From Datnioides undecimradiatus (Eukaryota > Chordata > Actinopteri > Lobotiformes > Datnioididae): a DNA stretch of 64,000 bases. Under the pieces are notes generated by a model. It saw nothing but the letters and a program-made list of their open reading frames with translations. It was not told the DNA's origin and did not search any database. The stretch covers positions 1,695,589 to 1,759,588 of the forward strand of contig WARS01004318.1 of NCBI GenBank assembly GCA_008933995.1. The letters run 5' to 3'. Within the stretch, counting starts at the first letter, position 1, and each line of letters opens with the position of its first letter. Positions 15,018-25,560 of this stretch are shown here, piece by piece. Made by a program: the position numbers and the translations under genes.

Positions 15018-18000
15018 GTTTGCGATGCAGGCCCGTAAAGCCCTGGCAGACAGACAGAAGGATCTGGAGGTGAAGACCCAGCAGCTGGAGATCAAACTCA
15101 GCAACAAGACGGAGGAGGACATAAAGAAGGCCCGGCGGAAATCCACACAAGCAGGTCAGGAGCCTGCGGAGTCAGAGCTTAAATAAGTCACGGCTTGTGT
15201 CCGCAGCAGCTTCTTTGAACTCGCTGGAGCTTCGCCCAAAGCGCAGTTGTTCGGACGTCACCGAAAAACTGCACTGAGGCTCATGGAAAAACTGGAAATA
15301 TCGTAAACATACAGAGCGAACAGTTTCCAGACCGGTGTTCATTCAAAGCGTGTAGAGCCTTGTTTTTTCATCGTTTTCATGAGGAACACTTTGCCTTTTC
15401 ACTTTCTTTCCACGAGTTAAATGAAATTTGTAGGGTAATTATGTAGCAAGTTAACTTAGCTTAGCATGAAGACTAAAAAAAGAGTAGCTAGCCTGGCTCT
15501 GTTCAATGCTACAAGCATCTCTAAAGCTCACTATCTCAGTCCTTAAATCCTAATTTTAACATTCATGTCAGCCTTATGGGTTGGACTGTGTCTTGGCCTG
15601 GAGTCCCTCCTGTTTCCTGTTAATTCAATTCCCTTTACAAACATGCAACACTATAGGAGATCTGAACTCATCAGTTGTTTACTGTGCACACAGACTGACT
15701 GACATGAGGATCCATAAAGCAAATCTAATGACACAGCACTGCCATTGCGAGCATGTTAGCATGATGATGCTAGCATTCAGCTAGTACAGCCTTGCAGACC
15801 TGCTTGATAATAGACTCTTAGTTTAGATTAGTCTCTTAATGATGAGATTAGATTGTTTCTGCGTTGAGGAACATACAAAAACATTTTATTTCATTTAAAT
15901 GAATTTATGTTTGTAATACTGTGCTGTCCACAGACTAGAGGGGGTGTTTTGTTATAAAGTTTCATTTATGAATCAGATATCCTGCAGACTTTGTTAATTA
16001 GCATTATTTAATTAGTTTATAGAGCAGAAGTACACAGATGAAGACAGCAGTCCTTCTTGAGATACACTGTTTGACATTTTAATAACGAAGGCGATGAGTT
16101 CATGTTGTAATTGTCCTCGCCTGCACAGGCTCCAGTAGAGAGACAGCACTGCAGGAAACTTATCTCTGTCTGTGTCTCCTCCACTCGGTAGATTAGTCAC
16201 AGTCCACAGCTCTAATCAATAGCGCTCATAAGGCACATTTAAATGATGTCGGCCTGGTGTCGGTGATCAGCTGCTGCCTCAAGGTCGGGCCAAATGTCAT
16301 TACGGCTCACTGCACTCGCTGCAAAGACGGGGATGTGTTTTATATCTTCAATGAATGAATATGAATGAGCTTCAGCCACAGTTCTGTTTTACTACCTGAC
16401 ACTAATTCACGTTTCAGGATTTGCAGAGCTGAAATGTATCATGTCAATTGGTGGAAACAGGATTTAGTTTATTTTCTTAAGTAAAAGTCATTCTGTTTTA
16501 AAATTATCCCATGTGACTGATAAATATTGGGTTTAAAACACAGACTAATTCAAATTCCCATGGTTAAAGCTAATAAATGAATAATTCGTGACTTCAAAGC
16601 AAAAGCCATGGTAACAGATTTATGCCCACATTAAACTATGAATCATCCGTGAATCACAGGGGCTTGATGTCTGAGCGCCCTCTGCTGGTACAGCTGCCAA
16701 TGACAGACGCGCAGGGCTGCGAATGAGGGATTTGACAGCAGACGACCTCGGACATGCAGATTGCTCTTTCCCTCTGGGCTGACCCCTCTGACCTCTCTGT
16801 GTCCTGCAGGAGACGACCTGATGCGCTGCGTGGATCTGTACAACCAAACCCAGTCCAAGTGGTTTGAGGAGATGGTCACCACCAGCATGGTAAAAATAAA
16901 GTTTTATGAGAATCAGCTATAAATATATTACATAATAAACATATATAAATGTCATTTTTCAGAAGTCTGCTTCTGTTTGTGGTCTCATCCGGTCTTAATC
17001 TGGGACTGATACTGACTTTTATTGAGTCTACTCTTACAAATCCCTCCCCCCACATTGTGTATTTGGATCTCTGTCGTTGGAGTTTGACAATTTGTTCATA
17101 AGAGATCAAACATTGCTACGTAGAATAACAAAATTATCTTATTTTTGACTATACATTTATTTGTTAGCACCAAAAATATGTATTTTTGTTTATAAACATC
17201 TCATTAAGTGTAAAATATTCCTCTACTCTGGTGTAATATAACTGCTTTTTAATCATTTCTGTATTCAGGGGGTTAAATGAAGTCACAGAAAAAAAAATAA
17301 AAAAGATTAATTTAGCTATAATTCATATTAACATTTGTATCCGTGTGACTCCAAACAATGAGACAGTCATCGTCTCCCTGTCCTCCTCCCACTTCAGGAG
17401 CTGGAGAAACTGGAGGTTGAACGGATCGAGTGGATTCAGCAGCATTTACGTCAGTACACGACTCTGCGGCACGAGACAGACATGTTCAACCAGAGCGTGA
17501 GTGTTTGCTCCTGTTTTCCAGTGCATGTACTGAAGATAATGACCTCCGCGGTCTGCTGCAGTGGTTTTAAAATGAGATTTTTCACAGGAGACTGTTGATT
17601 TTAAAGGAAAACAGAGGTTTAATGGTAGTTAAGCCCAACCTACACAAATATATTGTGAGGCGAGTTGAGAGGACATCGGTATTTGTTGTGTTGGTGTCAT
17701 CATAGACGCCAATGAGAATAAAGTGAGTTGAAAAGTTTCAAAGTAAGAGTTTGTAGTTAAGGTTTTTTATCTTTGGTTTAAAAATAGTGATTGTCAAACA
17801 AAATCACAGTTCTTTTTGATGTTTGTCCCAGATATGTGCAGCATGTCAGGCAGGAGGAGGTTTTCACAGACGGGGAAGTCAGGGAGTGATTTAATTAAAG
17901 GATTATTATTAACACGTGTGTTAAACTAGAGATAGACGCTTTCAGAGGGGTGCAGGAGGGTAAAGATACTGTGTTAACCTGTGGAAGAGACAAATAAATC

Positions 18001-19298
18001 TAAGAGTCAGCTTGAAAATTGATTGGACTGGACCAAGAGGAAGCAGATAAGTATGAAATGAAAACATGAGAACTCAATCACATTCTTTCCAATAAACCTC
18101 TTACTGTATCTCTGCTGACTAGCCACATTAGCTGACGGTCAGAAACAGGCGATCGATGTGCTGAGGTAGCTCAATCAGGTCATTGAAATTATTTTTCTGT
18201 TTTACCTGGACAGGACAAGGGGTCTTTTAAATATGAAATACGACATATTTCTGCTTTAAGCTTTATTCAGTTCTGTAAATGCACGGGTGCACTGCAAACA
18301 GGAACTGCTAATAGCTTATTCAGCAGACCTTTACTTGTGCTACTTTGCCAAAATATAAAGAAATATAGGCATAAGAGTGACTGTATGCTCGAGTTGTGGC
18401 CCACAGCTAATTCACTGACTTCATGCCAAATGCATGAAGCCTGTTTATGTTCCCCAACAGGAGCTGTTAGCGGGGACACAGCTGTGTCCAACAGGCTAAA
18501 ACCCTGACTTCATACACACTATATGTTACAGTGGCTTATATCAGACTAACATGCTATATGTGATGTTTCAGTAACAGCCCTTTAAACATACTTAATTTTA
18601 TTTAGATTGGGGGTTATTTGCATTTATCTATCTAAATCAAACATAATTATTAACAACATTTTTATTGATAACAGATAAGTTGATAAGGAAACAATGAGCA
18701 AACCTTTGTTAGATGCACCAGTGATTGCAACTGGCTTTGACATGATTTGCGTGCCACTTCATCTGAGCCCATCGGTGAGCGTAGATGTTGTGACAGATGA
18801 GAGCCCTAGGTGTTCCTCTGTCAGGCTTTTCATCCAACACGCTCGCTGTCATCACTCTGCGCCTCAGAGACGCCCACCCAGACGCTGCTTATTTAGGAGG
18901 TAAACCCTCTAAATCTAACGGGACGTGTGCTGTCAGCACTGTGTGGATCTAACAGGGCGAGGGGTGCTTCTCTGTGCGCTGGCTGACGGGACAGATTCCT
19001 TAAGGATGATGCAAACACTACAGTGAAGCAGCGAACCGTAAAAATAAAAGTGCATTTAAATGTACATGTCTCTTTTAAATGAGGGATATTTCATTATAAT
19101 CAGCTGCCATCACCATGCATTCTGGTACATTATATCTGATGCTGATCTTGTCTTATGGGAACCTGTTACTGTTTGTGTCTCTAGACCGTGGAGCCTGTCG
19201 ACCAGCTGCTGCAGAACGTGGATCCAAGCAAAGACAGAGAGCTGTGGGTGAAGGAGAATAAAACCAGCGAGGTTCGACCTGTGGACATGGACATATAG
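1256..19298 (+). CDS. gas7: Growth arrest-specific 7, F-BAR protein (5' end outside window)
   Basis: GAS7 is a cytoplasmic F-BAR protein that binds curved membrane and actin and promotes neurite outgrowth. Exons read: 1256-1341 (long isoform only), 3655-3783 or 3721-3783, 7956-8045, 9287-9402, 11588-11662, 12360-12438, 13682-13813, 15031-15154, 16810-16889, 17398-17496 and 19185-19298 (stop TAG). All junctions have GT-AG ends and matching phase. From ATG 3655 the exons sum to 1038 nt, i.e. 345 residues. The F-BAR domain covers about residues 60-310. Diagnostic stretches include EWSYCDYFWADKKDPQG, QLEIKLSNKTEEDIKKARRK and DDLMRCVDLYNQTQSKWFEE, and the end RPVDMDI matches mammalian RPVDMEI. The first exon reads ANGCQSS...ALRKTS, the same length (29 residues) as the remembered human VNGYHAS...SVRKST segment. 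The WW/SH3 part is not in the window. The gas7a/gas7b paralogue is not assigned. Confidence 0.95.
1342..3060 (+). other. gas7 intron between long-isoform exon and internal first exon
   Basis: No coding exon is supported. About 1345-1470 resembles a dispersed teleost repeat (a stretch around a CGCCATCTTGG core). A 53-bp tandem duplication lies at 1863-1968. From about 2200 the sequence becomes CpG-rich, with a GCC run near 2700, leading into the internal promoter. Confidence 0.45.
1863..1968. repeat. Direct tandem duplication, 53-bp unit, two copies
   Basis: Positions 1863-1915 and 1916-1968 are nearly identical; both begin CAGAAATGTGTCTTACAG and differ only in the last few bases. The near identity suggests a recent duplication. 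Confidence 0.9.
3060..3654 (+). promoter_or_regulatory. gas7: Probable internal gas7 promoter and 5' UTR of short isoform
   Basis: The region directly upstream of ATG 3655 is GC- and CpG-rich around 3410-3500 (CCGCCG runs) with long CT-rich tracts (3205-3240) and a GA tract (3588-3615). It lies at the 5' edge of an exon that has its own start codon and no matching upstream coding. No canonical TATA is placed with confidence; initiation is probably dispersed. Inference only; a 5'-end map would settle it. Confidence 0.5.
3655..3783 (+). CDS. gas7: gas7 alternative first coding exon with internal acceptor
   Basis: ATG triplets at 3655, 3658 and 3661 open a frame of 43 codons ending at ACG|GTGAGT, in phase with the exon at 7956 (giving KIT|INCVTF, which matches GAS7). 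Inside the exon, 3700-3720 is a pyrimidine-rich tract ending CGCCCCGCAG. Splicing there would start the exon at 3721 in phase 0 with PPGSVSPAKRQIKEV, which corresponds to the human long-isoform segment before INCV. The same exon can therefore serve as promoter-proximal first exon (22 extra residues, acidic, containing SFDTEESFDD) or as internal exon following 1256-1341. The long-isoform use is inferred. Confidence 0.75.
5090..5128. repeat. CA microsatellite
   Basis: About 19 CA units directly preceded by CGCGCG, in a gas7 intron. Confidence 0.95.
5369..5400. repeat. GT microsatellite
   Basis: About 16 GT units followed by GGAT repeats and a G run. Confidence 0.95.
5521..5557. repeat. GT microsatellite
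   Basis: About 18 GT units, only 120 bp from the previous GT array. Confidence 0.95.
6434..6465. repeat. Alternating GT/GC purine-pyrimidine tract
   Basis: Starts GTGTGTGCGTGCG and continues into a CG-alternating run (GCGCGCGCGC). Strictly alternating purine-pyrimidine sequence of this composition favours Z-DNA. Confidence 0.8.
7337..7363. repeat. CA microsatellite
   Basis: About 13 CA units in a gas7 intron. Confidence 0.95.
7700..7752. repeat. CT microsatellite
   Basis: Interrupted CT array about 50 bp long in a gas7 intron, 200 bp upstream of the 7956 acceptor. Confidence 0.9.
8046..9286 (+). other. gas7 intron with dispersed-repeat fragment
   Basis: No coding sequence is seen. About 8230-8325 carries the GTTAGCATGCTAA / GGTGAACATGGTAAAC / TGTTAGCATTT word set of a dispersed teleost repeat also seen at 28.16, 15.76 and 37.3 kb. 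Confidence 0.6.
9403..11587 (+). other. gas7 intron with degenerate tandem array
   Basis: No coding exon is supported. The 3' third (10710-11330) is built from imperfect copies of a short phrase such as CACATTTACAGATCTATG. Confidence 0.6.
10710..11330. repeat. Degenerate short-unit tandem repeat
   Basis: Roughly 25-35-bp units built on ATTTACAGATC / CACACATTTGCAGATC recur about twenty times with much divergence, for example near 10722, 10745, 11130, 11150, 11205, 11225 and 11262. It ends about 260 bp before a gas7 exon acceptor. The period is irregular, so unit boundaries are approximate. Confidence 0.6.
11663..12359 (+). other. gas7 intron with unexplained open frame
   Basis: An intron of about 700 bp. 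A good acceptor (GTTTGTCTGTCAG, ending 11859) precedes an 80-codon open frame running to TGA at 12097-12099. It is rich in Glu, Gln, Arg and Trp (DNAWLEEQERMVAFQLWKF) and looks helical. The frame does not match the phase of the preceding gas7 exon, so it is not an alternative gas7 end. It might be a remnant of a captured or transposon-derived gene; I do not recognise it. Confidence 0.3.
12439..13681 (+). other. gas7 intron with CpG-rich patch
   Basis: No exon is supported. About 12900-13210 is CpG-rich for an intron and contains the homeodomain-type palindrome TCTAATTAATTAG near 13063-13075. That fits an intronic regulatory element, but only by appearance. Confidence 0.35.
13814..15030 (+). 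other. gas7 intron ending in a long GT repeat
   Basis: No coding sequence is seen. The final 65 bases before the acceptor at 15030 are a GT array (14966-15012) followed by CGTGTGTTTGCGATGCAG, with no normal polypyrimidine tract. Confidence 0.7.
14966..15012 (+). repeat. GT microsatellite at a gas7 3' splice site
   Basis: About 23 GT units ending 18 bases before the acceptor AG of exon 15031-15154. On the transcript this is a UG repeat in the place of the polypyrimidine tract, the kind of sequence bound by TDP-43. Confidence 0.95.
15155..16809 (+). other. gas7 intron with dispersed teleost repeats
   Basis: No exon is supported. About 15440-15550 carries the AGCTTAGCATGAAGAC ... CTAGCCTGGCTCTGT word series of a common teleost repeat, and 15740-15790 carries a GCATGTTAGCATGATG fragment of another. 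A CTCF-like site lies at 16675-16688. Confidence 0.5.
16675..16688 (-). promoter_or_regulatory. CTCF-like motif
   Basis: GCGCCCTCTGCTGG is the reverse complement of CCAGCAGAGGGCGC, very close to the vertebrate CTCF core. It lies in a gas7 intron 120 bp before an exon. Such motifs are also spread by repeats, so occupancy is not implied. Confidence 0.5.
16890..17397 (+). other. gas7 short intron
   Basis: AT-rich 508-bp intron; nothing recognised besides the splice sites. Confidence 0.8.
17497..19184 (+). other. gas7 last intron
   Basis: No coding sequence or clear repeat is recognised. The acceptor is TTTGTGTCTCTAG ending 19184. Confidence 0.7.
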
Positions 19299-21180
19299 AG
19301 CCATCCTGGCCTGGGATCAGCCGTTCTGTCTTCAGTATTATAACACACCCACAGAGTCCCAGAACACTTCTAATAACACTGATCCAGGGACAGTGCATGT
19401 TCAGACGACTGCGGTCTGCTCATCCTCTCTCTGACTGGAATATCAGAAGCAGAGGTTCTTACTAAACCAAGTCTGAGTGCAGGAAACGGTAACGGATCAA
19501 AGTACCAGCATGTTCCTCCTAAAATTTAACCCCATCATAATCAACATTAGCTTACTGAATGCCATTTAACATATTCTGCTGTTTACCTGTTGTAAAGTTG
19601 ACACTATTAAAAAAAAAAATATATGTATTTTGAATCGTTTAATTTAGCTTCAATCAACACTTTTCCAGTTCGAGGAAACCAAACAAACAAAAACTAAAAA
19701 TAAAAGTCTGATGATTGATACTACCTTTATTTTAGATACGATATTGAAGCATATTGAGATCTTCGAATGAACATGATATATTTTCATATTTTGCTGGTTC
19801 ATTTTGGTGGAAATGCATGTTTTGAATATCTTGCTTTTACTGTATATGGAGAGCTGCACAAATTTCGTGGAAACCATGACGGTCGTTTTTGGCGCGGTTC
19901 ATTGAGGTACTCTGCATCTTGTAAGTGACAGGAACAATTTAGGAGTTTCCTCACACACACACACACACACACACAAATGAGAATTTACATGTACAGCATT
20001 AATATCCAGTAACCTCAATTGTTTAAAACACCAACACACAGATACAGATACAGTGTTTTGGAAGGTGAATTTGTTCGCCACAAGTCCAAACACATGGTCG
20101 AACGGATTTTAGGCCAGGGTCTATTTTGGATCAGTCCGGAGGAAAAAGGTGGTCCAAGTTACACTGAAACACCCTTTAGTGCCTAACGGTTATATACCTG
20201 GAATGTCCTTGACATATTCTACTCTGCATCAGTGTACATTTGTACATACGGGCTAGATGTATTTTGCTGTCAGATGTTTAAAAGGTCCCAGATCTCTGGG
20301 CCGCTGAGGTGTTTGTACTGTACAATGTCGTTGGTTTTATTTTTGGTAAAATGTACAGAGAATATCTTTACGGTGGCAGTTGGTAAAAGAGGGTGGCATG
20401 CGGCAGAAAGCAAAATGTAATGAAATCTACTCATCCCAAAAGAGAAGATCATGTTGTGAGTTTGCGATGCGGATTGTTCTGGTGGTAATAATCGAGCCAA
20501 GTGAAGCCAAAGCCAGGCCGACTCGTCCCACTTGCACAAATGCAAATGAAACACATTTTATCAGAGACTGCATGTACAGTATGTGTCTGTGTTTACACGT
20601 ATGTGTCTGTCTTTGTCTTAACATTTTCGTTGTGGTCTGTCTGTTCTGGATTTGTTTGGGTTACTAGCTTTGTTTTTTAATCTCTCCAAAGCACGAAGCC
20701 AATCAAATGACATAAAAAAAAGTTGTAATCCTGATCAACAAGAAAAGAATAGCTGTGAAAAAAAAACAAATATATATATAAATGCTCACCTGCCTTATCA
20801 CTGATAATGGGTAATGTCCATTACGCTGTTTTTGTGTTAAAAACAAGTCTTATTTCAACTGATACAGGCGCCATGTGCAGGTTTTAAATAGCATATCTGT
20901 TGTAGAGGTTTTTCTCAGTGTGTGTCGATGTTGTGCGCTAAATGTGACGAGTTATTATGTTCCAACTAAATGTTCTTGACGAGAATCGACGGTTTCATGA
21001 TGACGTAACGGTTGAGTTTACTGCCCTTCTGTGATTAACATTTTCATAACGTGCATTAAATCCGATGTTCCCGATGTTTCAAGAATGTTTGATCATAGGT
21101 GACCTCTGTCCAGACGGTGTACTGTGGAATGCAGTGTCCAAAAATAAATCTCCTCTTTGGAAATTAAATATCACGGTGTG
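19299..21180 (+). other. gas7: gas7 3' UTR with poly(A) signal
   Basis: AT-rich sequence after the gas7 stop. AATAAA at 21143-21148 is followed by a GT-rich stretch (CGGTGTGTTATTATG), the usual downstream element, so cleavage is placed near 21165-21180. It contains a CA array (about 19952-19975) and one Pumilio-type TGTACATA (20241-20248). Length near 1.9 kb is inferred from the signal only. Confidence 0.55.
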
Positions 21181-23982
21181 TTATTATGTAACCGTATTGG
21201 GAGGTTAGGATTTCAGAAGTAAGAGGTAATATTGTCATGAGTTTCAACCTTTTAAAACCTTTGATATAAAACCCTTTGGCCTTTTAGGTCAGTTTATAGC
21301 CTCAGCAATCTTCCCTGGGTCCAGGCCAAGGAGAAAACTGTTCAGGCCAGGTATTAACCAAAGCCAAAACTGCTCTAAAAGGCTATACTGGGCCTGGAGT
21401 ATTGCATAATTTCATATATGAAATTTAAACAAAAAATTATCTGTTCAGTAATCTGTATCAACTAATTTGATGTCCAAACATTAAAGGAATAGTTCAGCAT
21501 TTTGGGGAACTATGTTTATTTATATACCTCTGTTATGTCTGTCTGTTAATACAAAGCTGTAGCAAACAGTTGTTTAGCTTAGCTTAGCACAAAGACAGGA
21601 AATAGGGGCACAGTTGGCACTGTCTAACGTCAGTAGCGCCTCCTATTCACTAATGAATGCCTTGTATCTTATTGTTTTAATTGGTACTGAAACAAAAGTG
21701 GAAAAGAGACATTTCACTGTTTTCCTGGAAGGTTGCACGTTGGTTTATTTCATGGGTTTGAAAGTAGAAAGACAAATATTATTTCATTGCTCCTAGGCTC
21801 CTGGTTACAGCATATGTTTTAGCATCTGTATGTAAAAAAGCATTAAAGAAAAGTGTAGCTTTAAGTGAATTTAAAAAATGCTTTAAAATGACATAAAAAG
21901 TTAAAATAAACTACAGGTTGTTGGTATCTTTTACCCTTATCATTTATTATTTATCGCTTTGTGTGTTAGATATATCAATATTTCAGTGAATAAAACACTC
22001 AGCGTCAGATTATTTCACCTAATCTTCTGCACTGATACATTACCACATAGCTTTCCTTAGAATATTACTAATAATAATCAGTAAAAATAATTAACCAGAA
22101 TACTTAACTACAATTACTTCTTTTTAAAAAAATATGGAAAAAGACTGTGAAGCTTAAAAGCGCTCCAGAAGAGCATATACAACCAGTGTACTCTCCATTT
22201 TCCCGAGCCTGTATCATCCTAACTAGACACTTGAGTTGTTTGTCTCAACTGACCTTCAGTCTCTAATAGGATTGGCTGATACAGGCGGATTGTTAACCTG
22301 AGCCTAAATCCTTTCATAAGGTGCTCTCCTCCTGACTTTCTTGCTCTCAAACTAATTAATGATTACAAGTGTGAACAAACATGCTGGTGTGCCGTCAGAC
22401 ATGAGAGAGTAAATTGTCTGTCAGGAGAAGGCTGGTAGGCAAACACAGCAGGTGGCAGGAGGGAGGGGTTGTGATTAAGCGATGTCAGGATACAGTGACC
22501 AATGCTGCCTTACAGAGCCACACAGACGTACATACAGACACAGTAAATGGGTTTCCATTCACCTGTTTTTTGAATATTTTTAATTTTTGCACAAAACATC
22601 GATGGAAACGCTGAAACAATGAAAGGACTCACCTTCCTTACATTCACTGTGAAAGTGTATAGATACCCTATTTTCCACTTTGTTGTCTAGATTGTTTTTT
22701 ACTGTGTGAGAATTAACAGTCGCTATTTGCACATCTATTTGTCTTCTAAAGGTTTTGACAAGAAATTAGCACATGGTGTGACAAGCACAGGGAAATCTGG
22801 TTTATTCGTCAGTGCTTTGGTTCATTTTGAATAATAATCATTTATATAATTCAATACAAATCACCTGATTAAACTGTAGCTTAACCCATTGAAATCATGT
22901 GAGTTTGAGTAGAGCTAAGAAAGCAATAAATGCTGTTCTGCTAGCTAGGTAAGTTAGCTTATAGGAGAACTTTACCTGTTTCTCCCATTTATAAGTTTAC
23001 TTGTTGTCTAGGTTATGTGGTCTAATAAATTCAACTTGTAAGATGTTAAATATTAAAATTAATGTTTTAAGTACAGGTGGGTTAGTTAGCTATGTTCCTA
23101 GTTAGCCAGAGTGTAGTCACTGCAGTTTTTCCCTTTTTGTTACTTCTGTTTCTGGTTCTTATGACTTTCTCCTAAAAAAGTAAACACCCACAGGTTCAAT
23201 ACTGTGATTTCTATGGTAAGAAAAGATCTCAACTTGTCAACTGCAAAGGGCCCATAATTCTGAAACCCCTATAGTATGTTTTTGAAAACCTCAACTCTAC
23301 AGCTATAACAAGACAAGACAACAAAAAAGCATGTTGGAAAAGTCACCTGATAGTAATTTATTTATTGTCTGTTGTTACAGTTTTCCAATGATCAGGCACA
23401 GCAAGCAGAAAAAAGCAGCCGGTCACTTTTCCCTAATTCTTTCATTCTGGAAATAACACAAGAATCAATGAATGTTGAATACATGCAACTAGCAATCACA
23501 ATCTCACTGAACGCTCCTGTACAGCTCGGCAGCCAGCCATTTACCACAGGACACACTTTTGTGTCACAGTTGTCTCTTTCCACTGTAATCTTAGGAAAAT
23601 CAGTGTTCTTGCAAGATAGCTGGTTGCTAAGCTATTGTCAACCCATTTAAACTAGCTACTGTCATCACAGTTATTGTCTTCTAACATCTTATGAGCCGAT
23701 GTTCCCACCGACTCCACATCCCCCCACAAAAATGTTGCTCCTCAGACCTAGGTGACCTACCATGAACTTATGTTTAAACCTTTGTTTAATGCAGATGTCA
23801 TCTGCTTCTGTTGTTATTTCTTTCTGGGCACAGACACAAAAATGTAAAAAATAAGTCCATCAATGAATGAAATAGAAAAAAGAGGAACGTGGGTCAGCAG
23901 ACAAGCAGCCGGAGATGATGTTAGAACTTAAAATAAAAATAACAGTCTTAAAAACACAAGAAGAGCCCATGAAGCCCATTTA
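21181..23982. other. gas7-rcvrn intergenic region and rcvrn 3' UTR
   Basis: No gene is supported. The two genes converge here. AATAAA on the - strand at 23357-23366 (two overlapping copies) is a plausible rcvrn poly(A) signal about 620 bp after its stop. A dispersed repeat occupies about 21483-21800. Confidence 0.5.
21483..21800. repeat. Dispersed teleost repeat fragment
   Basis: Begins AGGAATAGTTCAGCATTTTG and contains GCTTAGCTTAGCACAAAGAC, the order of words in a family also present near 15.44 kb and 57.12 kb. Family not named. Confidence 0.5.
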
Positions 23983-25183
23983 CTACTGCTTCTTCTCTTT
24001 TAGCTTGTCTTTAATTTTCTGCGGCTCATCGTATTGTATCAACCGCAGGATGTCCTTGTTGTCCATCACACCCTGAATGAATTCCCCCTCTGAGATTTTA
24101 TCTAGGAAAAGATGAAAAACAGCATAAGCAAAGAGGAATCAACACATGTATGTGGTTACAGAGGTATAGAAAAGCTTTAAAGCAGAGGGAGCTAAGGAAT
24201 TGTGACCTACCGTTTTCCTTTTTCCCAAAGAATTCCCAGATTTTTTCAGCCCTCTTCTCCGGTGTGTTTTCATCCTCTGGGAGGTTCTTCTGATCCTCAG
24301 CAGGAATCATGTTGAATATTGACTGCATGAGAGTAATACAACATGTTTTTACTGTGCATTTACAGTATAAAACTACTTAATCCATGTTCTTCAAATGGCC
24401 TCAGCTTTGAAACAATAGTTCAACGTGTCACACAACATTAGCAAACATTTTCTGGTTCCTGCTTATAAAATGAGATGACCTGCTGCTTTTAAGTGCTTTG
24501 TATAACTGTATCTTTTGGTTTGAGGATGTTTCTTTGACTAAAGAGCAATTTAATGTATTATAATTGGTGAGATTATGAGAGCAATTTACACAAACTTGCA
24601 AACTGTTTCCATTACTGAAATATTTGCAATATTGAGGCAAAAATAGATGTGAAATGCTTTTGGAAAGAGGGTTAATATAAGTCAAAATGATAAAATGATT
24701 ACTGCAGGAATACATATTGAATCTATCAGATACTTCAGGTTGTGAGTAGCAATGTTATGTTGTCTTTTGAACCATACCAATAAAAGAAAAAGGTGTAAGT
24801 ACCCTAACGATCTCTAGGATTTCATTACTGCTGATGGTTCCATTCCCGTCCACGTCGTACAGGGCAAAGGCCCACTCCAGCTTCTGCAGAGTCTTTCCCC
24901 CGGATGTGAGGTGCAGGGCGACAATGTACTCCTTAAAGTCCAATGTGCCATCGGCATTGGTGTCAAAGCTCCTGAATACATGCCGCGCATACTCTGTGGG
25001 ATCTGCATTTGGGAAGAAGCTGGCGTAGATGCCTTCAAACTGCTCCTTGCTGATCTTCCCGCTGGGACACTCCTTCAGGAAAGACTGGTACCAGGAGCAG
25101 AGCTCGGCTTCTGAGTATTTCGTGTTGGACTTCAGATCTTCCAGGAGCTCCTTTGACAAAGCACTGCTCTTACTATTCCCCAT
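23983..25183 (-). CDS. rcvrn: Recoverin, neuronal calcium sensor of photoreceptors
   Basis: Recoverin is a Ca2+-myristoyl switch protein that inhibits rhodopsin kinase in photoreceptor outer segments. Exons on the - strand: 25183-24803, 24322-24211 and 24101-23983 (stop TAG), giving 203 residues against about 200 in human. MGNSKSSALSKE is the N-myristoylation signal; Cys39 is in the degenerate EF1 (KECPSG). EF2 loop DTNADGTLDFKE is residues 74-85 and EF3 loop DVDGNGTISSNE residues 110-121; both have full Ca2+ ligands. EF4 (GKKENGDKISEG) is degenerate, as in the family. The C-terminus KIKDKLKEKKQ is the basic tail. The exon 1 donor reads AGG|GTACTT, weaker than usual, but phase and homology support it. 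The gene is convergent with gas7, its neighbour in human. Which fish rcvrn paralogue this is cannot be settled here. Confidence 0.95.
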
Positions 25184-25560
25184 CCTACAAACTGACTTTC
25201 ACAAAGGTGAAACTTCTTCTTTCTTGTCTTTGGGGTAAAAACCTCTGCGGCGCTCGTTCAGGTTACTCTGCCTCGTATTCACCACGGCAGCCCCTCAAGG
25301 TGCCAAACAGGATTATAGTCATCACTCCCTAAATCCAGACAGCTGTCTAGAAGATTAAGGGGATAAACACGTCACACCACTATGACACCTTTTTGAAGAC
25401 ACAGTTAAACACTGGAGGTATAAGCAGAGGATTAAACCCAACAGGTGGCCAACACTGTAAAGGTCAACATCTGGGACACCTTTTATGCTTTTGCAGCATT
25501 AATGCTACAACCACAATCCCATCTGCCATCCCTGGGATTAAAGTCAGTTGTTTGCTTACC
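25184..25560 (-). promoter_or_regulatory. rcvrn: rcvrn upstream region with CRX/OTX-type sites
   Basis: Three copies of GGATTA (TAATCC on the coding strand), the CRX/OTX2 core, lie at 25310-25315, 25429-25434 and 25535-25540, within 360 bp upstream of the start codon. CRX drives recoverin and other photoreceptor genes. No TATA box is placed. Confidence 0.45.
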
